Shown: positions 36,182-45,357 of the stretch, in pieces | Layout of the letters: every line of letters begins with the position of its first letter | How positions within the stretch are numbered: the stretch's first letter is position 1 | Assembly: GCA_021772095.1 (NCBI GenBank) | Contig: JADYXR010000265.1 | Location: forward strand, 1-64,000 | DNA length: 64,000 bases | Direction: 5' to 3' | Source: Candidatus Obscuribacter sp. | GTDB lineage: Bacteria; Cyanobacteriota; Vampirovibrionia; Obscuribacterales; Obscuribacteraceae | The notes under the pieces: model-generated | Databases searched by the model: none | What the model was told of the DNA's origin: nothing | The model's input: only the letters and a program-made list of their open reading frames with translations | Translations under genes and position numbers: made by a program

Positions 36182-36307
36182 ACCTCGCCTTTTGTCCGTT
36201 CAGTCGTCAAATCTCAAAAAAAGAGACAGAATTGTTTATCCGACTGAGACAATCAGGGTTAAACCTATTTTACCTTCGTGGAATATCAATCTACAGTTCA
36301 CATATAA

Positions 36308-36333
36308 GAAGTTTAGATACTCAGATAAACTTC
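36308..36333. other. 8-bp inverted repeat upstream of the 36374 sensor gene
   Basis: GAAGTTTA and TAAACTTC flank GATACTCAGA. 41 bp before the sensor start; operator-like. Confidence 0.45.
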
Positions 36334-36373
36334 CAATAGAGTCGTTCGCATCTGAATTCTCACACTTAATGGA

Positions 36374-38803
36374 GTGCCATTGGGTCTAGGATCAAGACTG
36401 GTAGTCGCTTTCGTCATCGTGATTGGCATCATGGTGACTACCTTTTCCGTCTTTGCACTGTTCTCCGAGTTCAAAAGCACCCGGCAGGCCGCTGGTCAAA
36501 AAATCGGACTGGCTTATAAAAAATTGGGACGCGACAACGATGCGTTAAAAGCTTCGTCCGAAGCGTTCGCTAAAGTGATCATCTCAAGCCAATCGGTGAT
36601 GCAAGGGTTCGGTCGCAAAGATCGCAAAGCGGTAGCTGACGCTCTCAACAATGTCATAAACGAAGGGCACTTCAACGGTTTCGTCTCAATCATCGACGAG
36701 CACGGCAGCGTTTTCTACAGCACCGAAACTCCGACAAAATTCGGCTATTCCGCAGCAAAAAACAACGAAGCCGTTCAATTCATGATGCAGTATCCCAAGC
36801 ACCGAAAGGTCTTCCGGGGTGCGGCAAACTCCAACAGCACTCAAGCTTTCACCATGTGCGCCATCCTACCTATCCTGGAACAATCCGGTTCACTTAAGGG
36901 TCTGGTTGCAGTCAATCAGCCGTTTTCGTACGAATACTTACTTGGCGAAGTTACGAAATTTGCGATCGAAGAGCCGCAACCGGTGCAGGGAATCGATCTG
37001 TTGGTTTACTCCAACATCGCAAAAAAAATTATCTCCGCAACCCCAGGATTGGCTGGCGGAGAAGGCGGTCCGATGGTGCGCGATTTGCGCGAAAAAGGAA
37101 TGGCTGCCTTTCCAAAAGATTCGTTTTCACCTGTGCCTAATTTTGCAGCCCGTGTACTCGTTCCGCTCGAGCCTGAAATCGCCGATCACACCTTCGAAAA
37201 GGGTGGCAGACTATGGTGCAGAGAAGCATACTCAGGCATAAAATGGCCAGACAGACCGGAACAAGAGCTGGCGATCATAATGCTCTCCACTACCGTACCT
37301 GACCTGACAGGAAAGTTTCTGACCATCTTCGCGGTCGCTGGTTTGTTTGGGGGAATGGCTCTGTTAGTAGGTTTCGTTCTCAGTCAGAAAATTAAACAAA
37401 GCGTCGACGAACCACTGGGCTTTTTGATCGACCGAACAGAGGACATCGCCGAACAGAAGAAAAAAATTCCGCCACTGGAAGGATTATCTGGAGAATGGCT
37501 TGAGCTGGGCGAGTTGATCGACACCGCCGTCAGCACCATGAGATCGACGACCCATAATCTAAAACAAAAGGTCAGTCGTCAGAACGATGAGCTCGAAGAA
37601 AAAGGAAAACTGGTCGAAGCGTCTACGACAAAAATCGAAAGTCTCAACCGTCAGATCTCAACGCAAACACGGCAACTGAGCGAAGTTTCAAAACAAATCA
37701 ATCAGGCAAACAGACAAGCGATCGTAGTGCAGCACAAATTGGACGCGGTTCTGCAGTCCTCAACCGAAGGATTTTTGATCCTGGACGGCTACGGCAATAT
37801 TCTCTCAGCCAACCCGGTGTTCTTGAACTGGGCCGGTTGCTCCGAAGGTGAAATCGCAGGGCGACTGGTTTTCGACCTTGTCAAAAAACCGGGAGAAGCC
37901 AGAACCAGAACAATCTTCGGTCAAGCATTCGCGCGTCACGGCGGAGATCCTAACGCTGTACTCAATCGTTTTTATCCTGAAGCGATCGTTTATAACACGC
38001 GTGAAGAATCGAAACTGGTTGAGGTATTAGCGCACCTGCAGCCAATCTGCGGAGAAGACAATAACATCCAGGGCTACATTATGGTTCTGCGCGACAAATC
38101 ACTGCGCACAGAAAACGCGCAACTGCGTCAGGAAATTGTCGTAATGCTGCAAGATGCCATTCGCTCGAAGCTGGCTCAGGCTGAGGCTCGCTGGATTTCA
38201 ATTTTACCGAGCAGCAGCACGACCATGCATCCTTCCGTCGGCCAAGCGCTCGCCGATTTGCACGGACAGTACGAACAGTTGCTTCACATCGTCGACAGTT
38301 ACTTGATGATGTACGGCGGTTTCATACCACCACCTGTGATACCAAAGGAACCGATTGTAATCACACGATTGGTGGCCGATTGCCTGGAAGAAGTTACTCC
38401 ATTGGCCCGAGAGCGGCAATTGCTTTTGGACTATAAAACTGTGACCGGACTGCCTTCCATAACCGGCAACCGTGACGCTGTCCGAGGAATACTGGTGCAG
38501 GTTTTGCACCACCTGATTGTCGTCACCGCAGCTGGTGGCAGAGTCAGAGTAGAAAGCGCCATCCGCGGCGATGAGATGCGAATAACTGTTTCCAGTTCCG
38601 GTCCGGCTTTACCGCCGGTCGAAATTGAAGACATGTTCGCCGGATTCGTTCCTGGAAAACACTCCGAGGACACCTACAGCTTGCGGCTCTCCATGTACCT
38701 TGCTCGAAATAACGTCGAGCGATTAGGTGGCAAGATCTGGGCGGAATCTGAAGCGGGTCGCGGCACGAGCATTTACTTCACGCTGCCGGCACACCTCGAA
38801 TGA
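36374..38803 (+). CDS. Membrane sensor with CACHE-like, HAMP-like, PAS and degenerate kinase domains
   Basis: 809 residues. Membrane segment at ~8-30, an extracytoplasmic CACHE-like sensor (~35-305), a second segment (~320-340), a HAMP-like linker, a coiled coil (~385-450), a PAS domain (~460-570: LDAVLQSSTEGFLILDGYGNIL) and a kinase-like C-terminus. The expected phospho-acceptor block (SHELRTPL) is absent. In the ATPase domain the N-box reads VLHHLIVVTAAGG instead of NLLxNA, and the DxGxG motif is SSSGPAL. So it is unlikely to autophosphorylate. The start may be TTG 36380, with GGAG 5 bases upstream. Confidence 0.75.
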   Translation: MPLGLGSRLVVAFVIVIGIMVTTFSVFALFSEFKSTRQAAGQKIGLAYKKLGRDNDALKASSEAFAKVIISSQSVMQGFGRKDRKAVADALNNVINEGHFNGFVSIIDEHGSVFYSTETPTKFGYSAAKNNEAVQFMMQYPKHRKVFRGAANSNSTQAFTMCAILPILEQSGSLKGLVAVNQPFSYEYLLGEVTKFAIEEPQPVQGIDLLVYSNIAKKIISATPGLAGGEGGPMVRDLREKGMAAFPKDSFSPVPNFAARVLVPLEPEIADHTFEKGGRLWCREAYSGIKWPDRPEQELAIIMLSTTVPDLTGKFLTIFAVAGLFGGMALLVGFVLSQKIKQSVDEPLGFLIDRTEDIAEQKKKIPPLEGLSGEWLELGELIDTAVSTMRSTTHNLKQKVSRQNDELEEKGKLVEASTTKIESLNRQISTQTRQLSEVSKQINQANRQAIVVQHKLDAVLQSSTEGFLILDGYGNILSANPVFLNWAGCSEGEIAGRLVFDLVKKPGEARTRTIFGQAFARHGGDPNAVLNRFYPEAIVYNTREESKLVEVLAHLQPICGEDNNIQGYIMVLRDKSLRTENAQLRQEIVVMLQDAIRSKLAQAEARWISILPSSSTTMHPSVGQALADLHGQYEQLLHIVDSYLMMYGGFIPPPVIPKEPIVITRLVADCLEEVTPLARERQLLLDYKTVTGLPSITGNRDAVRGILVQVLHHLIVVTAAGGRVRVESAIRGDEMRITVSSSGPALPPVEIEDMFAGFVPGKHSEDTYSLRLSMYLARNNVERLGGKIWAESEAGRGTSIYFTLPAHLE

Positions 38804-38818
38804 CGCGGTTTTAAATCG

Positions 38819-38845
38819 GTCAGAAAAACTGGCAGTTTTTATGAC
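38819..38845 (+). repeat. 27-bp dispersed palindrome, copy 13 (identical to 6592-6618)
   Basis: GTCAGAAAA-ACTGGCAGT-TTTTATGAC; first of a cluster of three elements between convergent genes. Confidence 0.95.
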
Positions 38846-38853
38846 TGTCGTGT

Positions 38854-38884
38854 GTCAGAAAAAATTCTGACTAATATTTCTGAC
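38854..38884. repeat. Atypical member of the 27-bp palindrome family (31 bp)
   Basis: An 18-bp perfect palindrome GTCAGAAAA-TTTTCTGAC-like core (38854-38871) extended to a second TTTCTGAC at 38884. It looks like two overlapping half-elements. Confidence 0.6.
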
Positions 38885-38893
38885 ATCCAAACC

Positions 38894-38920
38894 GTCAGAA
38901 AAGATGTCCGTTTTTCTGAC
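38894..38920 (+). repeat. 27-bp dispersed palindrome, copy 14
   Basis: GTCAGAAAA-GATGTCCGT-TTTTCTGAC; third element of the cluster. Confidence 0.9.
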
Positions 38921-38940
38921 CAAACACCAACAGCAAAAAC

Positions 38941-39588
38941 TCAGACAGCCTTGTCCGCTTTATGCGCGGCTTCGATGGCCGCAGCACGCTCTTGAAACAC
39001 CACGCCTTCTTCCTTGCGTTTATTTTTTGTCAGCAGCAAACCATAGTTTCTAAGCACCGGAATCAGATCCTGATGATCCGCGCCAAGCAGTTTTTCGCGA
39101 ATTTCGAGCGCCCGTTTGTACAACAATTCCGCTTTCAAGAACGTGCGTTTGGCGCTGTGAAGAACTGCGAGGTTATGCAGGTTGACCGCCACTTCGAGAT
39201 GTTCTTCGCCGTAGATATTTAATTTCAAATCCAAGCACTTTTCATAAAGCTCTTCAGCCATGCCGTATTTGCCCTGGACGTGATACAAGGCGGCAAGATT
39301 ATTCAAACTCTTGGTCAACCGAATTTGAGCGTCGAGCTTTTTAGTAGACGAATCGCTGCTTGCTTCTTGGGGCAATGATTGTCCCTCGACTTCGGGATTG
39401 ACCGTTTGTAACTCCAAAAGCTTCTCAGCAAGCTCTAATGCATCTTTAAACTTGATTTCCGCAACCGAGTATCGTTCCTTAGCAAACGATTCATTGCCTT
39501 CTTCGACAAGTGCTTTCCACTCCGCTTCGCTGGCGAGAATTTGTTCTGACGACTGACCTTCGCGACCGGTGGACATAACCATTTCCAA
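38941..39588 (-). CDS. TPR protein (kinesin-light-chain-like repeats)
   Basis: 215 residues; ATG 39576 (MSTGREGQ) is an alternative start. Four TPR-type units: the first near residue 25, the others from ~95, with the 42-residue spacing of KLC repeats (NNLAALYHVQGKYGMAEELYEKCL, then NLHNLAVLHSAKRTFLKAELLY). No signal peptide, so cytoplasmic. Diverges from the radical SAM gene with only 63 bp between starts, implying shared control. Confidence 0.75.
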   Translation of the reverse strand: MEMVMSTGREGQSSEQILASEAEWKALVEEGNESFAKERYSVAEIKFKDALELAEKLLELQTVNPEVEGQSLPQEASSDSSTKKLDAQIRLTKSLNNLAALYHVQGKYGMAEELYEKCLDLKLNIYGEEHLEVAVNLHNLAVLHSAKRTFLKAELLYKRALEIREKLLGADHQDLIPVLRNYGLLLTKNKRKEEGVVFQERAAAIEAAHKADKAV

Positions 39589-39615
39589 AACTCCGTTGAT
39601 GTTTTGCCGTTACGC

Positions 39616-39644
39616 TTGCATACACATACATAGGTATGTATAAT
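39616..39644 (+). promoter_or_regulatory. Sigma70-type promoter with palindromic operator, leaderless start
   Basis: TTGCAT (39616-39621), 17-bp spacer, TATAAT (39639-39644). The palindrome ATACATA-GG-TATGTAT (39626-39641) spans the spacer and half of the -10. The ATG at 39652 lies at the expected transcription start, so the mRNA should have no leader. The TPR gene diverges from the same region. Confidence 0.65.
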
Positions 39645-39651
39645 CGAAAAT

Positions 39652-40554
39652 ATGGAAGTTACCGAAATCCAAGCAACAACCATACTAACTCCCCAGAAGG
39701 TTGGCTCGCTAGCAGGCCACTATACATATTCACTCAATCCTTACGCAGGCTGTGCTTTTCGCTGTAGTTATTGTTACGTTCCCAAGTTTCCCAGTGGACG
39801 ACACGACGACTACACAAAATGGGGACAATGGGTCGAAGCGAAAGTAAACGCGCCCGCTTTGATCCGAAAAGAGCGCTCGAAAGTTTTTGGTAGCTCCATC
39901 TTCTTCAGTTCGGCAACCGATCCATATCAATACATCGAGCTCAAATACAGGCTTTCACGACAATGCCTACAGGAGTTGTTGCGCTACAAGCCGGCAAAAC
40001 TGACCATGCATACGCGCAGTCACCTGATTTTAGAAGACATCGATTTGCTGGCTCAGTTTGGTGACACCGTGCGGGTCGGGGTTAGCATCACGACCGATGA
40101 CGAGTCCGTGCAACGAGAATTCGAACCGGGAGCTCCCAGTATTCAGCGCCGATTGCAGGTGCTCGAAGGCTTAAAAAAGGCTGGAATAAGAGTTCATGCC
40201 TCTTTATCACCGCTTTTGCCGTGCAATAAGGAACGGCTGGTATCGCTTCTCAAGCCATTTGTCGACACAATCTGGATCGACTCGATGAGAAGTTTGGAAA
40301 TCAACAACCGAAAGGATTTGCTTGAAAAATATGCGCCATTTTTTGAACCTGATTCTTATCGCCAAACGCAAAAGTGGCTGTATGACGAACTGACAAAATC
40401 AAAAACCGATGAGTTAAGCATTCGAAAAGTATCCGGACGAATGCAGTCAGCAAAAGCCTCGTCATATCCAACAAGCGGCCGCTCGGCGGAAACGGATATC
40501 AGGCAACTTGCTGAGCAACCACAGCAATTATCGCTATTGTTAACGAATGTTTAG
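39652..40554 (+). CDS. SPL-like radical SAM protein
   Basis: 300 residues. The iron-sulfur signature is CAFRCSYCYVPKFP (CxxxCxxC) near residue 34; SSATDPYQYIE follows, as in the spore photoproduct lyase-like (SplB/Rv2578c) group. Those proteins repair DNA lesions in spore-formers, but many relatives have unknown substrates. No SplB-specific fourth cysteine could be confirmed. Tightly promoted by the palindromic promoter just upstream. Cytoplasmic. Confidence 0.8.
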   Translation: MEVTEIQATTILTPQKVGSLAGHYTYSLNPYAGCAFRCSYCYVPKFPSGRHDDYTKWGQWVEAKVNAPALIRKERSKVFGSSIFFSSATDPYQYIELKYRLSRQCLQELLRYKPAKLTMHTRSHLILEDIDLLAQFGDTVRVGVSITTDDESVQREFEPGAPSIQRRLQVLEGLKKAGIRVHASLSPLLPCNKERLVSLLKPFVDTIWIDSMRSLEINNRKDLLEKYAPFFEPDSYRQTQKWLYDELTKSKTDELSIRKVSGRMQSAKASSYPTSGRSAETDIRQLAEQPQQLSLLLTNV

Positions 40555-41139
40555 GAAAGCAAGAGGAAATCGAAGAACTGTAAGCCCCGTTATCACTTGA
40601 GAACCGGCACCCAACAGCTTGCTGCTGCCTAACGCGACGTCCCGACTATCACCAGGATGTCGCCTGTTTTTGATACGATGAAATAACCACGTACGAATCG
40701 ACTGTTACCAGCCTAAAATCATTGCTTCGATCTTTTGCAAGATCGCGGTTTTCGCCGACAACGTGGACTTCACATTGAAGTCCATCACTGGCACCCAAAT
40801 TGCCCTTGGCGTCGGTATTGTCTCAAATCGTCAGGCGATTGCGGCAACTAACTCAGATCGAGCGAACGCTTTTCGTGATCGGCTTCCGGAAATTCAAAAG
40901 ACATCGCGCTTCAAGTGGTATCACATCCGCGGAGGCCTCCTTTAATACACCCGAAAGTCTGATTTGAAATTGGTGTTAGAAGTTTGAAAACTGCTCCCTG
41001 ATGATGTTTCGACCGAATCTCAAGGTTGTAAATCCGAAGGCGTCGGGTAAGATAGAGACAGTGGCAGTCAAGGTATCCCGCATTACTAGAGTCGTATTCC
41101 GAAGCACACGTGGTAGTGTGCGCTCCTGAGAATTGCTAT
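40555..41139. other. 585-bp gap, possible untranslated RNA
   Basis: No convincing gene; a 60-residue plus frame (40763-40945) lacks a ribosome site. A terminator-like hairpin ends at 40669, about 115 bp after the radical SAM stop, so it may end that transcript or a small RNA. The remainder contains the Flp pilin promoter, not resolved. Confidence 0.4.
40632..40669 (+). terminator. Intrinsic terminator after the radical SAM gene
   Basis: GCGACGTCC pairs with GGATGTCGC (one G-T pair) around a 12-base loop, followed by CTGTTTTTG. Confidence 0.65.
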
Positions 41140-41370
41140 ATGCTAAGACGGATTTTGAAAGACAAAATGATATGGTGCCGCCGTCGCAGGCGATCTGAAG
41201 ACGGTCAGGCCATAACCGAGTATGGTGCGATTCTGGCATTTGTCGCTTGCCTGGTTGCTCTGGCTTTCGCCTCCACTACGTCAGGTTTCGGCAGTGCGAT
41301 ATCATCCTGCTACTCCAGTATCACGCAACAACTGAACGACATGTGCGCTGCCGCTTCGTCTTCCAGTTAA
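41140..41370 (+). CDS. Flp/Fap-type (Tad) pilin
   Basis: 76 residues from ATG 41140; ATG 41167 is another possible start. A basic leader (RRRRRSEDG) is followed by QAITEYGAILAFVACLVALAF, giving the class IVb motif G|xxxxEY with Glu at +5 and a hydrophobic spine. Prepilin peptidase would cut after the Gly. The mature chain is ~54 residues, usual for Flp. It lies alone, 13 kb from the TadE/TadG-like operon; no secretion machinery is nearby. Confidence 0.8.
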   Translation: MLRRILKDKMIWCRRRRRSEDGQAITEYGAILAFVACLVALAFASTTSGFGSAISSCYSSITQQLNDMCAAASSSS

Positions 41371-41449
41371 CGGTTTTTCAAATCAGCATTGTTAAATTCG
41401 CCACGACGAACAGCTGACCGGGTACGATTGTTTAGACCGCATTTGAAAA

Positions 41450-41476
41450 GTCAGATTTTCGGTCACTTTTTCTGAC
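41450..41476 (+). repeat. 27-bp dispersed palindrome, copy 15
   Basis: GTCAGATTT-TCGGTCACT-TTTTCTGAC; nearly the same as copy 1 at 2700 (one base differs). Confidence 0.9.
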
Positions 41477-41542
41477 GACGCAGCAATTGCCTGAATCGAA
41501 ACACCCCAGGGCAAGCGCACTACCACGAGTAACAGACGACGC

Positions 41543-44500
41543 GTGCCATCCGAGAAGCAACGACCAAGTAAGCAAACCTGGCAGTTTTTCATCGACAGAG
41601 GTGGAACCTTCACCGATGTGATTGGCATACGCGATGATGGCTTTCAGCGGGTCCACAAGCTTTTGTCAGTTAACACACGCCACTATCAAGACGCAGCTGT
41701 TCAAGGTATTCGCGACATCCTAGCGCTGAAACCAAACGAAGAGATTCCGTCCGGCGCGATCGAACAGGTGCGCCTGGGCACCACAGTCGCCACCAACGCG
41801 CTGCTGGAGCGCAAAGGCGAACCGACTGTGCTTGTCGTCAACAAGGGCTTCAAAGACGCACTCCGGATCGCGTATCAAAATCGACCAGATATTTTCGCAC
41901 GCAACATCATCCTGCCGACACCGTTGTATTCATCGACAGTAGAGGTTGGCGGACGTTACACCGCCGGAGGCGAAGAGATCGAGCCCTTCGACGAGAACTC
42001 TGCGCGCGAGCAATTGACCGCGGTGCACGCCGCCGGAATTTCCTCCTGCGCGATCGTATTTATGCACAGCTATCTTTATCACGACCATGAGAACAGATGC
42101 GCACAAATCGCTCAGGAAGTCGGTTTCAAGCACATTACTGTTTCGCATTCCACCAGTCCATTGATTAAACTGATCACCCGCGGTGATACCACTGTCGCCG
42201 ACGCGTACCTCTCACCCATCCTGCATCGTTATCTCGATCGTTTTTGCCGGCCCTTGCAATCGACAAGAGTTTATTTCATGCAATCCAATGGCGGTTTGAC
42301 CGACAAACAAAATTTCAGAGGCAAAGACAGCTTGCTGTCGGGTCCTGCCGGAGGTGTGGTCGGTGCGGTTGAAACCGGCAAGGCACTGGGCTTTGACAAG
42401 ATCATCAGCTTCGACATGGGTGGCACATCCACCGACGTGTCGCATTTCGAAGGACAATACGAACGACAAGATCTAACCACCATAGGCGGTATCACTATCC
42501 GTGCACCCATGATCGCCGTGCACACTATCGCTGCAGGCGGTGGCTCGATCCTGCGATTTGACGGGCACCGACTTTTAGTTGGTCCGGAATCAGCCGGCAG
42601 CGATCCCGGTCCATCATCTTATGGCAACGGCGGACCGCTAACGATCACCGACGCGAATCTTCTGCTGGGCAGAATTCAATCAGATCATTTCCCAAAAGTT
42701 TTCGGTGAAGACGGGCAACAGCCGCTGGATATCGACAGTGTCGCCTGCAAATTTCTAGACCTGAAAGCCGAGATTTCCAAAGTCGTAGATTACAATCGCA
42801 CAGAAGAAATCGCCTGGGGATTTATCGAGATTGCCGTCGAAAAAATGGCGCGCGCCATCAAGAAAATCACAATCGAGCGCGGTTATGAAATCAAAGACGC
42901 TGTCCTCAACTCGTTCGGCGGAGCAGGCGGCCAGCACGCCTGCTTGATCGCCGAGAATCTTGGCATTAAAACCGTCATGATTCACAAATTCGCCGGTGTT
43001 CTGTCGGCGCTGGGCATTGGTTTGTCTAGCATTAAGGTCTTGCAGGATTTCCCTGTACAAAAGGATCTTAATGACGTGCCGCCGGAATATTTAGAGGGTA
43101 TTTTTTCTGATTTGCTTAGCAGCGCCAGCGCAAAGGTTTTGAACCAGGGTGGCGGCAGGAATTCTCAACAGTTCACCCGAACAGTTATGCTGCGGTACTA
43201 CGGATCGGACACCACTATTGCCATCGCTCTAGATTCGAAAGCGGCTATGACAGCGAATTTCCACGACTTGCATTTTCAACGATTCGGTTTCCACTCCCTC
43301 AACCAAAAGCTAATTGTCGAATCTGTGTCGCTCGAAGTGACAGCGGCCCCAAGTTCCAGCGAACAGAGTCAAAAACCAACGCACGCGGATGAAACAAATT
43401 CAACGCCTGCCGACACAGTAAAATTCTACAGCAAGGGCAGTTGGTGGCTGGAAACACCAATCATTCAGCGCGAATCGTTGGTCCAACCTGTAGAAGGTCC
43501 GGCAATCATCATGGATCACACCAGCACAAATCTGGTTGAACCTGGCTGGATCGCTCAACTTGCCGATGACAATTCGTTGATTCTAACCCGCGTAAAAAAC
43601 TCGAAAAATGGAACTTCCAGCACCGCGATCAAAGCACATGCACCTGAACCTGCTGAGCATGACGCTTCCAGCGGCAGGGCCGACCCGATATTACTGGAAC
43701 TTTTCAATAATAAGTTCATGGCAATCGCCGAAGAAATGGGAGTGACACTCCGCCAAACCAGTCAATCCGTCAACATAAAAGAACGTCTGGATTTTTCTTG
43801 TGCGCTCTTCGATCAGCATGGCAAGCTGATTGCCAACGCTCCACACATGCCAGTTCATCTGGGCTCGATGGGAGAAAGTGTAAGAGCGGTAATCGACAAA
43901 TTCGAATCGATGATGAAAAAAGGCGACGTTTATGTCCTCAACAACCCTTTTCAAGGAGGAACGCATCTTCCCGATATCACTGTCGTGACGCCAGTTTATG
44001 CGGACAGTGATACATCTTCAACAGCGCCTTCACCAATATTTTACACAGCCTCGCGTGGTCATCATGCCGACATCGGTGGTATCACGGCCGGTTCCATGCC
44101 GCCTAACAGTCGCACGATCGCTGACGAAGGCGCACTGATAGATCCGACTCTTGTAGTTTCTGACGGCGAATTTCTCGAGCCCACAATCCGGGTGCTCTTA
44201 ACAGAGTGTCCGCATCCAACTCGCAATGTTGAACAGAATATTTCTGATTTGAAAGCGCAGGTCGCGGCAAATAATCGAGGCGTTCTCAGTTTGATTTCAA
44301 TGATCCACTCTTATGGTCTTGATACCGTTTATGCTTATATGCATTTTGTCAGACAAAATGCCGAGGCCTGTGTTCGCGATGCGATTGGGAAGTTGACTGA
44401 CGGTTCGTTCGAATTACGCATGGACAGTGGCGCCACAATATGCGTAAAAGTCACGGTCGATCGCAGCAGTCGCTCTGCCACGATTGACTTCACTGGCACA

Positions 44501-45229
44501 TCTGCACAACAAGAAAGTAATCTCAATGCACCGCGAGCGATAACCATAGCGGCAGTGCTTTATGTTTTCAGAACATTGGTCGATGCCAATATCCCGCTCA
44601 ACGACGGTTGCCTGGCGCCGTTAAACATCATTGTCCCGGATCGTTCGATGCTCAACCCGTCGCCTCCGGCGGCAGTTGTGGCAGGCAATGTGGAGACATC
44701 GCAAGCAATTGTCGACGCGGTTTATGGCGCGCTCAACATGATGGCAGCAAGCCAGGGCACCATGAACAACTTTACCTTTGGAAATTCCAAGTATCAGTAT
44801 TACGAAACCATCTGCGGTGGCGCTGGAGCCGGTCCCAACCATGACGGCTGTGACGCCGTTCAAACACATATGACAAACTCTCGGCTAACCGATCCGGAGG
44901 TGCTGGAGTGGCGTTTTCCGGTAATCCTAAAAGAATTCTCGATAAGGCGGGGAAGCGGCGGAATCGGCAAGTACAATGGTGGAAACGGAGTCATACGGAA
45001 GATGCAATTCACCGAGCTAATGGAAGCGTCGATCCTTTCCGAACGGCGCAAAGTCGTTTCCTTCGGCTTGCACGGTGGTGGCTCCGGCGCACTGGGACAC
45101 AATTATGTAATAAAACATGCAGCCGGCGGTACGGTGGAGTTGTCCGGTACGGACACCGTCACCATGCAGCCTGGAGACACGTTCGTGGTTGAGACGCCTG
45201 GCGGGGGCGCGTGGGGTAACGCGTCATAA
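41543..45229 (+). CDS. 5-oxoprolinase / hydantoinase, HyuA-HyuB fusion
   Basis: 1228 residues, the size of full-length 5-oxoprolinase. Residues ~1-690 are HyuA-like with DRGGTFTDVIG (nucleotide site), the SFDMGGTSTDVS motif and GGAGGQHAC; residues ~710-1228 are HyuB-like, starting DPILLELFNNKFMAIAEEMG and ending with a GGG-rich loop. Likely hydrolyses 5-oxoproline to glutamate with ATP, salvaging glutathione or pyroglutamate; hydantoin substrates are possible. Start GTG 41543. Its stop codon lies inside a 27-bp element. Cytoplasmic. Confidence 0.88.
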   Translation: MPSEKQRPSKQTWQFFIDRGGTFTDVIGIRDDGFQRVHKLLSVNTRHYQDAAVQGIRDILALKPNEEIPSGAIEQVRLGTTVATNALLERKGEPTVLVVNKGFKDALRIAYQNRPDIFARNIILPTPLYSSTVEVGGRYTAGGEEIEPFDENSAREQLTAVHAAGISSCAIVFMHSYLYHDHENRCAQIAQEVGFKHITVSHSTSPLIKLITRGDTTVADAYLSPILHRYLDRFCRPLQSTRVYFMQSNGGLTDKQNFRGKDSLLSGPAGGVVGAVETGKALGFDKIISFDMGGTSTDVSHFEGQYERQDLTTIGGITIRAPMIAVHTIAAGGGSILRFDGHRLLVGPESAGSDPGPSSYGNGGPLTITDANLLLGRIQSDHFPKVFGEDGQQPLDIDSVACKFLDLKAEISKVVDYNRTEEIAWGFIEIAVEKMARAIKKITIERGYEIKDAVLNSFGGAGGQHACLIAENLGIKTVMIHKFAGVLSALGIGLSSIKVLQDFPVQKDLNDVPPEYLEGIFSDLLSSASAKVLNQGGGRNSQQFTRTVMLRYYGSDTTIAIALDSKAAMTANFHDLHFQRFGFHSLNQKLIVESVSLEVTAAPSSSEQSQKPTHADETNSTPADTVKFYSKGSWWLETPIIQRESLVQPVEGPAIIMDHTSTNLVEPGWIAQLADDNSLILTRVKNSKNGTSSTAIKAHAPEPAEHDASSGRADPILLELFNNKFMAIAEEMGVTLRQTSQSVNIKERLDFSCALFDQHGKLIANAPHMPVHLGSMGESVRAVIDKFESMMKKGDVYVLNNPFQGGTHLPDITVVTPVYADSDTSSTAPSPIFYTASRGHHADIGGITAGSMPPNSRTIADEGALIDPTLVVSDGEFLEPTIRVLLTECPHPTRNVEQNISDLKAQVAANNRGVLSLISMIHSYGLDTVYAYMHFVRQNAEACVRDAIGKLTDGSFELRMDSGATICVKVTVDRSSRSATIDFTGTSAQQESNLNAPRAITIAAVLYVFRTLVDANIPLNDGCLAPLNIIVPDRSMLNPSPPAAVVAGNVETSQAIVDAVYGALNMMAASQGTMNNFTFGNSKYQYYETICGGAGAGPNHDGCDAVQTHMTNSRLTDPEVLEWRFPVILKEFSIRRGSGGIGKYNGGNGVIRKMQFTELMEASILSERRKVVSFGLHGGGSGALGHNYVIKHAAGGTVELSGTDTVTMQPGDTFVVETPGGGAWGNAS

Positions 45230-45249
45230 AAAATGCCGGATTTTCTGAC
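45223..45249. repeat. 27-bp dispersed palindrome, copy 16, overlapping a stop codon
   Basis: GTCATAAAA-AATGCCGGA-TTTTCTGAC. The first seven bases provide the last sense codon and the TAA of the oxoprolinase gene. Confidence 0.85.
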
Positions 45250-45259
45250 AATTTATCCC

Positions 45260-45286
45260 GTCAGAAAAACGGACACTTTTTCTGAC
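45260..45286 (+). repeat. 27-bp dispersed palindrome, copy 17
   Basis: GTCAGAAAA-ACGGACACT-TTTTCTGAC; 10 bp after copy 16. Confidence 0.9.
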
Positions 45287-45357
45287 AAAACAACCCACCC
45301 CAAATCTGACGAACCCCGGATGCGCAATCAGCATCTACCTCTTGGAGGCTAGCCTTA

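Noticed and set aside
40763-40945. A 60-residue plus frame after the radical SAM gene.
   Set aside because: No ribosome site and no protein-like pattern.
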